Part shown: in pieces, positions 52,345-60,953 of the stretch
Position numbering within the stretch: the stretch's first letter is position 1
Layout of the letters: every line of letters starts with the position of its first letter
Assembly: GCA_003030785.1 (NCBI GenBank)
Contig: PYVH01000002.1
Location: 1-64,000, forward strand
From: Marinobacter sp. B9-2
GTDB lineage: Bacteria; Pseudomonadota; Gammaproteobacteria; Pseudomonadales; Oleiphilaceae
Direction of reading: 5' to 3'
Length of the DNA: 64,000 nucleotides
Notes under the pieces: generated by a model
What the model saw: the letters and a program-made list of their open reading frames with translations, nothing else
The model's database searches: none
What the model was told of the DNA's origin: nothing
Position numbers and translations under genes: made by a program

Positions 52345-53280
52345 ATGTCTGCGGGTAAACGGGCGGTCATGCTGATGGTTCCCTTGATTGCGTTTGCGAT
52401 CGGGGGCGGTTTCTATACACCACAGGCGAGTGTTGACCAGGGCGATTCTGCTAACTCGGGTTCTGAGCCTGCCCTTTCCTCCCTGCCATCTCTGCCGACC
52501 TGGGCCAATGACGATCTGCCGGATTTCTCGCAGTACCAGGACACCACCGAGAAAAAAGCCGCGTTCTTTTCGTTTCTGTACCCGAGAATTGTTCTGGCCA
52601 ATTCCAGGATTCTGATTGAGCGCGACTACCTGGACAGTCTGGCCAACCAGGAAAGCCTGACCAGCAAGGAGTACAACTGGCTGGCGCAGCAGTCGGAGCG
52701 ATTAAGAGTGGATGCCGAGCCCGGCAGCGACGAGCAATTCGCCCTGCTACGCAAGCGCCTGGACGTGATTCCTCCGTCCCTGATCCTGGCCCAGGCTGCC
52801 AACGAATCTGCCTGGGGCACCTCCCGTTTTGCCACCAAGGGCAACAACCTGTTCGGCCAGTGGTGTTTTTCCAAGGGCTGCGGCCTGGTTCCCCTCGGTC
52901 GTGCCGAAGGCGCCAGCCATGAAGTAGCGAAGTTCTCTTCGCCCTACCGGTCGGTTCGGGCCTACATCCAGAACCTGAACCGCCACCCCACCTACCAGTT
53001 GCTGAGGGATGTTCGGCTGAAAGATCGCCGTAGCAATGCAGCGCTGTCCGGACTGGAACTGGCAGAAGGCCTGCTCGGCTATTCCGAGCGCGGCGAGGAA
53101 TATATCGAAGAAATCCGGGCCATGATTCATTACAACAACCTGGAATTCTACGACGACGATTTCCGCAGCGTGGTCCGGGATATCGACCCCAGCCGTCTTG
53201 AGCAACTGGCCTCAACGAAAGCGGAAGCCGGGTTGTTACCCCGCCAATCCTCACTGACCACCAACCCGGCTGAAGGCTAG
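52345..53280 (+). CDS. Bax-like glucosaminidase-domain protein
   Basis: Envelope protein of 311 residues with an N-terminal hydrophobic anchor/signal (AVMLMVPLIAFAIGGGFYTP). The glucosaminidase domain (about 140-270) has PPSLILAQAANESAWGTSRFATKGNNLFGQWCF, with the likely catalytic Glu near residue 154, then SVRAYIQNLNRHPTYQLLRDVR and the late YSERGEEYIEEIRAMI. E. coli Bax has the same layout. It should cut peptidoglycan glycan strands at the cytoplasmic-membrane face of the periplasm. Followed after 12 nt by the acyltransferase gene. Confidence 0.87.
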   Translation: MSAGKRAVMLMVPLIAFAIGGGFYTPQASVDQGDSANSGSEPALSSLPSLPTWANDDLPDFSQYQDTTEKKAAFFSFLYPRIVLANSRILIERDYLDSLANQESLTSKEYNWLAQQSERLRVDAEPGSDEQFALLRKRLDVIPPSLILAQAANESAWGTSRFATKGNNLFGQWCFSKGCGLVPLGRAEGASHEVAKFSSPYRSVRAYIQNLNRHPTYQLLRDVRLKDRRSNAALSGLELAEGLLGYSERGEEYIEEIRAMIHYNNLEFYDDDFRSVVRDIDPSRLEQLASTKAEAGLLPRQSSLTTNPAEG

Positions 53281-53292
53281 AGACCCGACCAC

Positions 53293-54207
53293 ATGCTCTA
53301 TTTTCTCCCTGCGCCGCTGAAGGGGACTTTGGCGGCCTTGGCCATCCTGTGTAACACCCTCGTGCTGTTTCCCGTTCTTCTGGTGTTCGCGCTGCTTAAA
53401 CTCGTGCTGCCGATTACCGCCGTGCGCAAGGGCTGCACGGTGATCCTGAACAACATCGCGTGGGTGTGGATCGGCTTTAACAACCTGCTGATGGATTTTC
53501 TTCACAAAGTCGACTGGGACGTTCGCGGGGTGGAGAACCTCAGCCGGGAGCACTGGTATTTTGTCACCTGCAACCACCAGAGCTGGGCCGATATACCGGC
53601 CATTCAGTATGTGCTCAACAGCCGGATTCCCCTGCTGAAATTCTTCCTGAAAAGACAGCTGATCTGGGTGCCGTTTCTTGGCGTTGCCTGGTGGGCACTG
53701 GACTTTCCCTTTATGCACCGCCACACCAAGGAGCAGATCGCCAAACGCCCTGAGCTGAAAGGCAAGGACGTGGCTGCCACCCAGGCCGCCTGCGAGAAAT
53801 TCCGCTACACCCCCGTGACGATTTTCAACTTTATGGAAGGCACCCGGTTTACGCCGGAGAAGCATGACCGCCAGAACTCACCCTACAAGCACCTTCTGAA
53901 GCCCAGAGCGGGTGGTACCGCGTTCGTGCTTGGCGCTATGGGCGAGATGATTCATACCATGCTGGATGTCACCATCGTCTATCCAGACGGCCGTGCCGGC
54001 TTCTGGGATTACCTGTGCGGGCGGATCCGCAGGATCATTATTGAGGTGCGGACGCGGGAGATCCCCCGGGAATTCCTGGGCATGGATTACGAGAATAACC
54101 GGGAAACCCGGATCGCGTTTCAGCGTTGGGTGAGCGATATCTGGGCTGAGAAGGATGCCCGGATCGATGAGCTTAAAGCAGCCCCAGCTCCCGGGCCCGG
54201 ACAATAG
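53293..54207 (+). CDS. YihG-like acyltransferase (PlsC family)
   Basis: Membrane acyltransferase of 304 residues. An N-terminal hydrophobic region (APLKGTLAALAILCNTLVLFPVLLVFALLKLVLP) precedes the catalytic box TCNHQSWADIPAI near residue 92 (H-x4-D) and the second motif FNFMEGTRFTPEKH near 178. The sequence is closest to YihG, a 1-acyl-glycerol-3-phosphate acyltransferase. The C-terminal tail (ELKAAPAPGPGQ) overlaps the end of the convergent regulator gene by 35 nt. Confidence 0.88.
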   Translation: MLYFLPAPLKGTLAALAILCNTLVLFPVLLVFALLKLVLPITAVRKGCTVILNNIAWVWIGFNNLLMDFLHKVDWDVRGVENLSREHWYFVTCNHQSWADIPAIQYVLNSRIPLLKFFLKRQLIWVPFLGVAWWALDFPFMHRHTKEQIAKRPELKGKDVAATQAACEKFRYTPVTIFNFMEGTRFTPEKHDRQNSPYKHLLKPRAGGTAFVLGAMGEMIHTMLDVTIVYPDGRAGFWDYLCGRIRRIIIEVRTREIPREFLGMDYENNRETRIAFQRWVSDIWAEKDARIDELKAAPAPGPGQ

Positions 54208-56875
54208 CCTGAGTCCGGGATTTCACTTCCAGCTTGGCGTTGATTCGGCGGGCGTGGGTTTTCACCGTGTGCAGGGATATGTGCAGCTTGTCGGCAATTT
54301 CCTGGTTCGACAGCCCTTTGGCAATCAGTTCAAGCACGCCCTGCTCCCGCTCACTGATCGGTTCGGCCAGTGTGTCGGCGCCTGATACGCTGGCCTGCAA
54401 CTCGAACAGCTCACCGAGCGCCTCCTTGAAAGCATTCTCAGGCAGCTGACCAAAACCTTTACCCATCAGCTCCTGCAACTCACCACGCAGCTCCCGGAAG
54501 GGACTGATGAAATGCTCGGCAGCTGCTTCGGCAACGACTGCCGACAGTATTTTCAGGGCAACCACTGCCCCTTTTTCATCCAGTACAATCACCGCTTCCA
54601 GCAGGCGCATGTGCAGCTCAACTCCCCAGGGAATGGCACCCTCGTAACGCTCACGGATACCCTGAAGCGTTTCCCGCGCCTTTATCAGGTCACCACGGGC
54701 CAGGTCGACCCGCACCTGCAGGCAATCCAGCAGACCCGGCATCATCGGGAACAGCTCTGGTACACAACCGGCTTCCCGATAGGGCACCAGCTTACGGACC
54801 GCCTGATCCGCGCTGTCGATCTGGTTCTGGGACAGCCAACAATTCGCTTTAAGCGCCTCAAGCACGGGTACAAACAGCGACTCGTCAACCTGCCAGGAAT
54901 GCATGGTACGTTCTGCCCGACCAATCCAGACGAAGGCGTCGTCGAGCCGACCTTGCCCACGGCACATCAGCACACGGATGGTCATCGCCAGCAACAGCCC
55001 CAGATCACGGGTCTGTTCCGCGTGGCGCCCACAGGTAACAAGCAAACGGTCCGCCTCGGCTTCCCGGCCCTGATGCCAGAGCACCAGCACCAGGTTCAGC
55101 TGCAGACGGGTCTCGCCGATACGAGCAGGACGAGCCAGCTCCTGCATGGCAGTGTCGAGGCCAGTGCGCAACAACTGCTCGGCGTGTTTGAGAGCGCCTT
55201 TGCCAAGTTCGATGCGGGCATGGGCGTAAACCGCCAGGGCTTCCGAGCCGGAATCGCCGGCTTCCCGGGCCAACCTCGACGCCGCGCGGTTGGCTTCCCG
55301 CGCTTCCTGGAACCGACCTGCTGCGCACAGGGCACTGGAACGCACCATCTGGGTGACCAGTTGGCCCTGGGTACTGAGCTCACCTTCGGCCAGGGCTCGA
55401 TCCGCCATTTCCAGGGCCGGGCCAACACTGCCCTCGCCTCGCAGAATAAACGCTCTCAGAGCACAGATGCGTGCAGCCTGTTCTTTTTGGTCAGCCTCAG
55501 CCAGACCGTCAATCAGGGCCCGGGCCTGGCGGAACTGGCCGCCAATCGCATGAACCCAGCTGTAGACAATCCTGAGCCTCACGCTCCGCTCCAGTAGCTG
55601 TGCCGGCAGGCTCTTGCGAAGTCGCAGAAGCGAAGCAGTATCCTGCCCCAACAGCAGAGCCTCTGACCCTTCCGAGGCAATCCGAATGACCTCCTCCGCA
55701 TCACCAGCCAGCAAGGCGTACTTGAGCGCTTCCGGGAATTGATCACGCACGCCAAACCACCGACTTGCCTGCAGCATTCGCTCCGAATAACCGGCCATGA
55801 CCGGCGACTTCAGCCATTCCTGCAACAGCGGATTCAGCCGGTACCAGCGACCACGACCCGGCATCGACTTGAGGGGCAAACCCCGCTCGGCAGCCTGGGA
55901 GGGAACAAAGCCGGTTTCCGGCAGGAAGGGCTCAAGGGCCAGAAACAATTCATCGGAACACAGTTCAAGCTCGGCGATCCCACGCATGGAACGCATCTGG
56001 CCGGGCGTCAGATTGCCCAGAACCGATTCTTTGAGAAAACGCTCAACGCTTGGCGCTTCCTGGATCGGTTTGCGTTCAATCGTCTGGTACACCTCTCGGC
56101 GATACAGCGCTAGTGGCGTCGCCCAGCCCTCAGTCATGTCATAGAGGTTATCGACAGCAACACTGGTGAGTTCGCTGTTTGCCGTCGCGGGCCGAAAAAA
56201 CTCGAAGGTTTCGGAACGAGAGAATTCAAGCGCTTCAGGCCCTATGCGGGTAAACCGGTTTTCCAGCTCAAGGCTGTGTGTTTCGAAAGGCAGTGCCTTG
56301 CGCGAAATCAGAACGATGGAGGAGCCAGCCGGAAAGTCCACAATCAGTTGGTGGAGCAGGTCCACAACGGCGGGGTTGCTGAGATACTGGAGATTGTCCA
56401 GCACCAGAACCCGTGGCTGACTGTCACCGGTGCGAGCCAGCGCTACCTGCATCATCGACAGTGTATCGGAAAAGGTGGCGCCACTCTGAATCCCCTGCTC
56501 GGGGGGTTCGGGCAGATCCAGGGCAATGGCGAGCAGTGTCAGGAAGCGGGACGGTGCATTGTCCTGGGAGTTCAGGGCAACCCAGCGAACCTGATCGGTA
56601 GCCATTTCTGCGCCACCAAGCGCACTGACCACGGCGTGAGATTTGCCATAGCCACAGGGCGCTTCCACAAACAGAACGCTTCTGGAAGTCAGTGCTTCAG
56701 AAATCTTGCCATTGAGTCTTGGCCGGGCCAGGGAATCGGACGGAACCGGGGGAATCTGAACCCGTTGCCTGAGCAGGTCTCTGACCAGCTCGCCTCTTTG
56801 AAGACCACTATTCGCCGACTGAAATTCATCGTTGGCTGCACAGCCATCATTGAATGGTTTCACGCACTGCCCCAT
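54173..56875 (-). CDS. MalT-like LuxR-family transcriptional regulator
   Basis: Large ATP-dependent regulator of 900 residues (LAL/MalT type). A STAND-type ATPase starts near residue 50 (ARPRLNGKISEALTSRSVLFVEAPCGYGKSHAVVSAL), with Walker A APCGYGKS and a Walker B RVLVLDNLQYL. A long TPR-like helical region follows. The C-terminal LuxR HTH (about 838-895) has ISEREQGVLELIAKGLSNQEIADKLHISLHTVKTHARRINAKLEVKSR. GGAG lies just before ATG 56875. It is downstream of DUF1329 and DUF1302 on the same strand, separated by a terminator, and may control them; in other bacteria LuxR genes accompany this pair. Confidence 0.9.
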   Translation of the reverse strand: MGQCVKPFNDGCAANDEFQSANSGLQRGELVRDLLRQRVQIPPVPSDSLARPRLNGKISEALTSRSVLFVEAPCGYGKSHAVVSALGGAEMATDQVRWVALNSQDNAPSRFLTLLAIALDLPEPPEQGIQSGATFSDTLSMMQVALARTGDSQPRVLVLDNLQYLSNPAVVDLLHQLIVDFPAGSSIVLISRKALPFETHSLELENRFTRIGPEALEFSRSETFEFFRPATANSELTSVAVDNLYDMTEGWATPLALYRREVYQTIERKPIQEAPSVERFLKESVLGNLTPGQMRSMRGIAELELCSDELFLALEPFLPETGFVPSQAAERGLPLKSMPGRGRWYRLNPLLQEWLKSPVMAGYSERMLQASRWFGVRDQFPEALKYALLAGDAEEVIRIASEGSEALLLGQDTASLLRLRKSLPAQLLERSVRLRIVYSWVHAIGGQFRQARALIDGLAEADQKEQAARICALRAFILRGEGSVGPALEMADRALAEGELSTQGQLVTQMVRSSALCAAGRFQEAREANRAASRLAREAGDSGSEALAVYAHARIELGKGALKHAEQLLRTGLDTAMQELARPARIGETRLQLNLVLVLWHQGREAEADRLLVTCGRHAEQTRDLGLLLAMTIRVLMCRGQGRLDDAFVWIGRAERTMHSWQVDESLFVPVLEALKANCWLSQNQIDSADQAVRKLVPYREAGCVPELFPMMPGLLDCLQVRVDLARGDLIKARETLQGIRERYEGAIPWGVELHMRLLEAVIVLDEKGAVVALKILSAVVAEAAAEHFISPFRELRGELQELMGKGFGQLPENAFKEALGELFELQASVSGADTLAEPISEREQGVLELIAKGLSNQEIADKLHISLHTVKTHARRINAKLEVKSRTQAIVRARELGLL

Positions 56876-57036
56876 TTAACTCCGGCCTGAACTGCCTTGC
56901 ACCGCCGGAAAAGTGGATCTTGCACTGACTTTTGAGTAGCGACCTTCTTCGGGTACGCCTTTAGTATGATAGGAAGGTTAAACCAATTGAGGGGTGGGCT
57001 GCAAAATTTTGACGTGAAAGGATTTTATCGAGTGAT

Positions 57037-57071
57037 AAAAAAACGACGGACCCAAAGGCCCGCCGTTTTTT
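57037..57071 (-). terminator. Terminator after the DUF1329 gene
   Basis: On the minus strand AAAACGGCGGGCC (57070-57056) pairs with GGGTCCGTCGTTTT (with G-T pairs) around a TTT loop and runs into seven T. It lies 19 nt after the DUF1329 stop. Confidence 0.85.
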
Positions 57072-57089
57072 AGCGGTTCGGATGAACGC

Positions 57090-58451
57090 TTACCGTGTAC
57101 CAGCGCGCCGCAGTGCGGCCGGCGAGTAGTCCCTGGAGCGACGTTCAACGCCAAACTCATAGGGATTTTCTTCTTCGTTGGTCAGACCAAGCGCGAGGTA
57201 CCGGCCAGAGAGCAGGTCGTACAGCGTCTCAATAGCGTACCAGGGCACGTTCTGATCGTAGAACTGCATATTATGGGCTTCAGCAACGCGCCAGAGCTCA
57301 CCACGACCGTCGTAGTGATCGATGACAGACGCCTGCCAGGAGTCTTCATCAATGTAGAAGTCACGCTGGGCATAGATGTGACGGGCGCCTTCTTTCAGGG
57401 TTGCCCGCACGTGCCATACACGGTGAAGTTCGTAGCGGGTGTATTCCTGATTGATGTGGCCAGCCTTGATGATCTGGTCATAACTCAGGCTACGGTCGGT
57501 CAGCTTGTAGGAGTTGTACGGAATGTACATTTCCTTCTTGCCGACCAACTCCCAGTTGTACCGGTCCGGAGCACCGTTGAACATGTCGAAGTTATCAGAG
57601 GTACGCATACCGTCAGACGCGGTACCCGGTCCGTCATAGGCAACCTGGGGTGCGCGACGAACACGACGCTGACCGGCGTTGTATACCCACGCACGGCGGG
57701 GCTCTGCTACCTGGTCAATGGTTTCGTGTACCAGCAGTACGTTACCCGCCAGACGTGCCGGAGCGGTAATGGCCTGCTTGAAGTAGAACAGAACGTTCGG
57801 ATCCATGCCGGGCTCAAAGTCAGACAGGTAAGTACGCCAGGTCAGCTCGTCCTGGAACTTTACCACCGAGAAGTCACCACCCTCGGTCGGGGTTACCTGG
57901 CCAACATTACGCTGAACAGACCCGCCCCGGTAACGGGTAATGTGGTTCCAGATTGCCTCCAGGCCATTCTGAGGGATCGGGAAGGGGGTAGCAGACTGGT
58001 AGTTGCCCAGGCCATTACCATCCTTGATCAGCTCAACGGTGGTTGCATTCTCAACGGTCTGCTCCATAACTTCCTTCGGATAGGCCGCAGAACGGTGGGT
58101 TTCATACACCGGCATGAAATAATCGTTGTAACGCTTGATCATCGCAACCTGCCCCGGGGACAGTTTGTCTTTGTACTGATCAACGTTGCTCTGATCAATG
58201 GTGAACTTCGGCTCTTCGTTGGGGTACGGATTTACGTATATGCCGTCACCCTTGTAGTTGGGCGGAGGGGTAGTCAACCCACCTGTCCACGGGGGGATTT
58301 CACCGCCATTGCCGGCTTTCATCGCGCCTATCGGTGTCAGCGAATCACCCAGCTTGGCCGCTTCTTCAGCAGAAACCGCACCCCAGGCCTGGCCGGCAAA
58401 AATGCTAGCTGCCAGAACGCCTGTGGCCAGTAGTTTCTTGTTCAGTTTCAT
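57090..58451 (-). CDS. DUF1329 domain outer-membrane lipoprotein-sorting-like protein
   Basis: Secreted protein of 453 residues with signal peptide (MKLNKKLLATGVLAASIFAGQAWG). It matches DUF1329, related to LolA/LolB-fold proteins: EEAAKLGDSLTPIGAMKAGNGGEIPPWTGGL at the mature start, ARLAGNVLLVHETIDQ, PRRAWVYNAGQRRVRRAPQVAYD and the end DYSPAALRRAGTR. GAGGGA stands five bases before ATG. DUF1329 and DUF1302 genes are regularly paired and suspected of moving hydrophobic compounds across the outer membrane, which is not proven. It follows DUF1302 by 33 nt, so one operon. Confidence 0.9.
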   Translation of the reverse strand: MKLNKKLLATGVLAASIFAGQAWGAVSAEEAAKLGDSLTPIGAMKAGNGGEIPPWTGGLTTPPPNYKGDGIYVNPYPNEEPKFTIDQSNVDQYKDKLSPGQVAMIKRYNDYFMPVYETHRSAAYPKEVMEQTVENATTVELIKDGNGLGNYQSATPFPIPQNGLEAIWNHITRYRGGSVQRNVGQVTPTEGGDFSVVKFQDELTWRTYLSDFEPGMDPNVLFYFKQAITAPARLAGNVLLVHETIDQVAEPRRAWVYNAGQRRVRRAPQVAYDGPGTASDGMRTSDNFDMFNGAPDRYNWELVGKKEMYIPYNSYKLTDRSLSYDQIIKAGHINQEYTRYELHRVWHVRATLKEGARHIYAQRDFYIDEDSWQASVIDHYDGRGELWRVAEAHNMQFYDQNVPWYAIETLYDLLSGRYLALGLTNEEENPYEFGVERRSRDYSPAALRRAGTR

Positions 58452-58484
58452 TTAAATTCCCTCGTTCAACGAATTCGTACCGGA

Positions 58485-60377
58485 TCAGAATGAGTATGAA
58501 ATGCTGGCAGTCACGTAATCGCGGTCGGTCAACTCATTATACGGCTTTCCGTCAAAATAGTTCGTGTAACCGATATCGGCACTGATAACGTTCTGGTAAA
58601 CCGCTTCCACGGACACGCCAATCGCCTTGCTGCCCTCGTTGAATGCTCCGCCGGGCTGCGGGCTGTAACCTTTGACATCGTGGCTCCAGGCCAGTTGCGG
58701 TAACAGGTTTATACCGGCAAACGCATCGAGATAACTCCACACAAACCGGGCGCGGTAGCCCCAGGAGAAATCGGTAGTGAAGCCTTCATTGTTACAGTAG
58801 TTGGTGTTGATGTTGGCACCACCGTCGGAACAGATGTCGATTGGGCCGAACGGGAGAGTACCAATACCGAAGGTGCCTGAACGACCGTAACGAGCTTCGT
58901 CGTAATCCGGCAGGTCATGCACATAAGTTGCACCGAACTCCGTGATCAAAGACAGCCGACTGGCGCCCATTACCTGATCGAAGAACTTGATCAGCGTAAA
59001 CTGAGCCTGGGACACATTGAAACGATCGTATCCGGCGACCGGCTTGCCAGCCAGGTTTGCACCCGGATTTTCTGCAAGACGCTGCGCTTCCAGCTTACTA
59101 AGTGGGTCACCTGCTGGATCACGCTGCTGCAAGCCACCAAAGATCAATTCAAAAGCGTTCCACTGCAAAGGCACGTTGTCGCGGAAGCTGTATTCAGCGC
59201 CCAGCGACCAGCCACCGGGTGTGGTGGTGTTGATGCTGATGCCGTACAGGTTGATGTTCTCCGGGTACTCGATGAAGTAGCTCGGGAAGCTGGAGAACGG
59301 CAGGCTCGGATCGTTCTGCTGCGTCGAAGTCGGGCTGGATGGGTTGTTCACCAGACCACTGACGTATGGCAGACGACTGTTGTACTTGATGTAGTAGAAA
59401 CCCAGCTCTGAGTCATTCAGCTCAGGTACATACCAGCGCACGGCCACACCAAACTGGTCTTTGGAATCCGCTTCCTGGTCTCCAATCCGAGGCGCGATGA
59501 AGCCCTGTGCAAAGGCCTGGGAATCCGGTAGCTGGCCAGCGAGAAGTACCGGGCCGCAACCATCAGCTGCGAAATCGTTGGTGGAGAAGAAGGTACCACA
59601 GTCGTCCGGACGAACTGGCTCCCAGTCCGCCTGCACAAAAGTTTCCAGTGTAATATTTTCAGTCACGCCGGCAGACATGTAGAACATCTCCACGGGCAGC
59701 AGGGCGTCTTTAAGCTCGGAGCCCGGCGCCCGGAAAGCGGGAACGTCTACAGGGTTGATGATATTGATACCGCCCTGAATAAACGTACTTTCGCCCCAGC
59801 TGAGAACCTGCTTGCCATAACGCAGGCTGACCGGAATCTGGCCAAAGTACCAGTCCGAGAATACATAGGCATCCAGAATTTCACCACCGGAAGCATAGTC
59901 CTTGGCATGTTGATTCAGCTCGCGGCGCTGACCGACAAAATCAACGGCACGGCTTTCATCTTTCAGTTCAAAATCATACCAGTAGCGGCCTCGAAGCAAA
60001 CCACCAACACGGGTAAGGAAAGAGCTGTCGACGTTGTAATTGAGGTAAAGCTCGCTGTTACCCTTGACGATTTTGGAGTAGGTATCGCCACTTTCGAAGT
60101 TGAGGTTGCCGTCGTCGTAGTTGTTGGCGGAGGCGCCGATGTTTTCCAGAGCACCGCCCGGAGCGTACTCGGGGCCAAGGTTACCCTGGGCGATAAGGCG
60201 TTTGTCGCGATCTTCGACCCGCCAACCGGCACCTGCGGACAGCGTGGTGTTGAACTGGGCTTCCACATCTCCCACGTAGAACGAATAGGCGGCTGCGTGA
60301 CCGGACACTCCCGCCGCAACTGCCACGGCAAGCGGTAATTTGGTCCAACGCTGCCATTGATGTGTTTTTCTTGTCAT
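58485..60377 (-). CDS. DUF1302 outer-membrane protein
   Basis: Outer-membrane beta-barrel protein of 630 residues with a signal peptide (LPLAVAVAAGVSGHAAAYSF). DUF1302 features: VGDVEAQFNTTLSAGAGWRVEDRDKRLIAQGN, LNYNVDSSFLTRVGGLLRGRYWYD, LRYGKQVLSWGESTFIQGGINIINPVDVPAFRAPGSELKDALLPV and a final strand ASISYSF. I choose ATG 60377 (MTRKTHQW), with GGAG ten bases upstream; a GTG at 60431 is possible but lacks a ribosome site. First gene of the DUF1302-DUF1329 operon. Substrate unknown; the pair is thought to handle lipids or other hydrophobic molecules. Confidence 0.9.
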   Translation of the reverse strand: MTRKTHQWQRWTKLPLAVAVAAGVSGHAAAYSFYVGDVEAQFNTTLSAGAGWRVEDRDKRLIAQGNLGPEYAPGGALENIGASANNYDDGNLNFESGDTYSKIVKGNSELYLNYNVDSSFLTRVGGLLRGRYWYDFELKDESRAVDFVGQRRELNQHAKDYASGGEILDAYVFSDWYFGQIPVSLRYGKQVLSWGESTFIQGGINIINPVDVPAFRAPGSELKDALLPVEMFYMSAGVTENITLETFVQADWEPVRPDDCGTFFSTNDFAADGCGPVLLAGQLPDSQAFAQGFIAPRIGDQEADSKDQFGVAVRWYVPELNDSELGFYYIKYNSRLPYVSGLVNNPSSPTSTQQNDPSLPFSSFPSYFIEYPENINLYGISINTTTPGGWSLGAEYSFRDNVPLQWNAFELIFGGLQQRDPAGDPLSKLEAQRLAENPGANLAGKPVAGYDRFNVSQAQFTLIKFFDQVMGASRLSLITEFGATYVHDLPDYDEARYGRSGTFGIGTLPFGPIDICSDGGANINTNYCNNEGFTTDFSWGYRARFVWSYLDAFAGINLLPQLAWSHDVKGYSPQPGGAFNEGSKAIGVSVEAVYQNVISADIGYTNYFDGKPYNELTDRDYVTASISYSF

Positions 60378-60653
60378 TGGAAGGCTACTCCATTGTTGTT
60401 CTGAGTCGCTGCTCTGATTATTGGTGTTCACGATGTATTGGAGGCTTCGTGCACAGTGCTCGTGATATTGGCACTATAGCTAACGCCTTCGGGCGCTTTG
60501 ATCAGTCAAAAGTATGATTTTGCTCTCACACCTCTATTACCGCCGTTTGCTGCCGGGTTTCGTCGCACAGAATCACTATAGACAACAAATATGGATGCAA
60601 CCACTTTGGTTTTGGTGGTTTTTTTCGGCGGCTGTTAGTTGCGAGGAGCGCCA

Positions 60654-60755
60654 AGGTGGCGATGGTTCCTCCGAGAACCGCTACTAGCACATCCATGTGC
60701 GCTTGGCGTCGGCCATCCATGGCCGCCGACATTCTCGGAGGAACCATCGCCACCT
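60654..60755. repeat. Palindromic repeat A (perfect 24-bp arms)
   Basis: Arms 60654-60677 and 60732-60755 are exact reverse complements. The 54-nt middle holds CATCCATGTGCGCTTGGCGT and a small hairpin GGCCATCCATGGCC, then GCCGACA. Its core is related, in the opposite direction, to that of repeat B. Confidence 0.9.
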
Positions 60756-60826
60756 CGGCACCGGGCTTTGGAGTTCGCTATAAACCCATGCCGCGAAAAA
60801 CGATTGTATGGGAACGACTACCCGGA

Positions 60827-60946
60827 GGTTTGCCTGGCGGGGGCGGGAGTCCTTCCCGAAACTGTCGGCAGCAAGGATGCTGCCGTCAAGCGTACAGGGA
60901 CGTATTTACAGCGTGTTTCGGGAAGGACTTCCGCCCCTGCCAAACT
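60827..60946. repeat. Palindromic repeat B, inverted relative of A
   Basis: Inner arms AGTCCTTCCCGAAAC (60848-60862) and its complement (60915-60929) are perfect; pairing extends imperfectly to about 30 bp (60828 and 60945). The middle, read on the minus strand, has TCCCTGTACGCTTGACGGCA, a hairpin with GGCAGCA/TGCTGCC and CCGACA, matching repeat A's core. With A it fills most of the 576-nt gap between DUF1302 and the thiolase gene. Confidence 0.85.
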
Positions 60947-60953
60947 CCCGAGT

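Noticed and set aside
54512-55597. 361-codon open frame antisense to the MalT-like gene
   Set aside because: Repetitive Gln/His/Arg composition typical of antisense frames in high-GC coding DNA.
57273-58433. 386-codon open frame antisense to DUF1329
   Set aside because: Low-complexity antisense shadow of a well-supported family gene.
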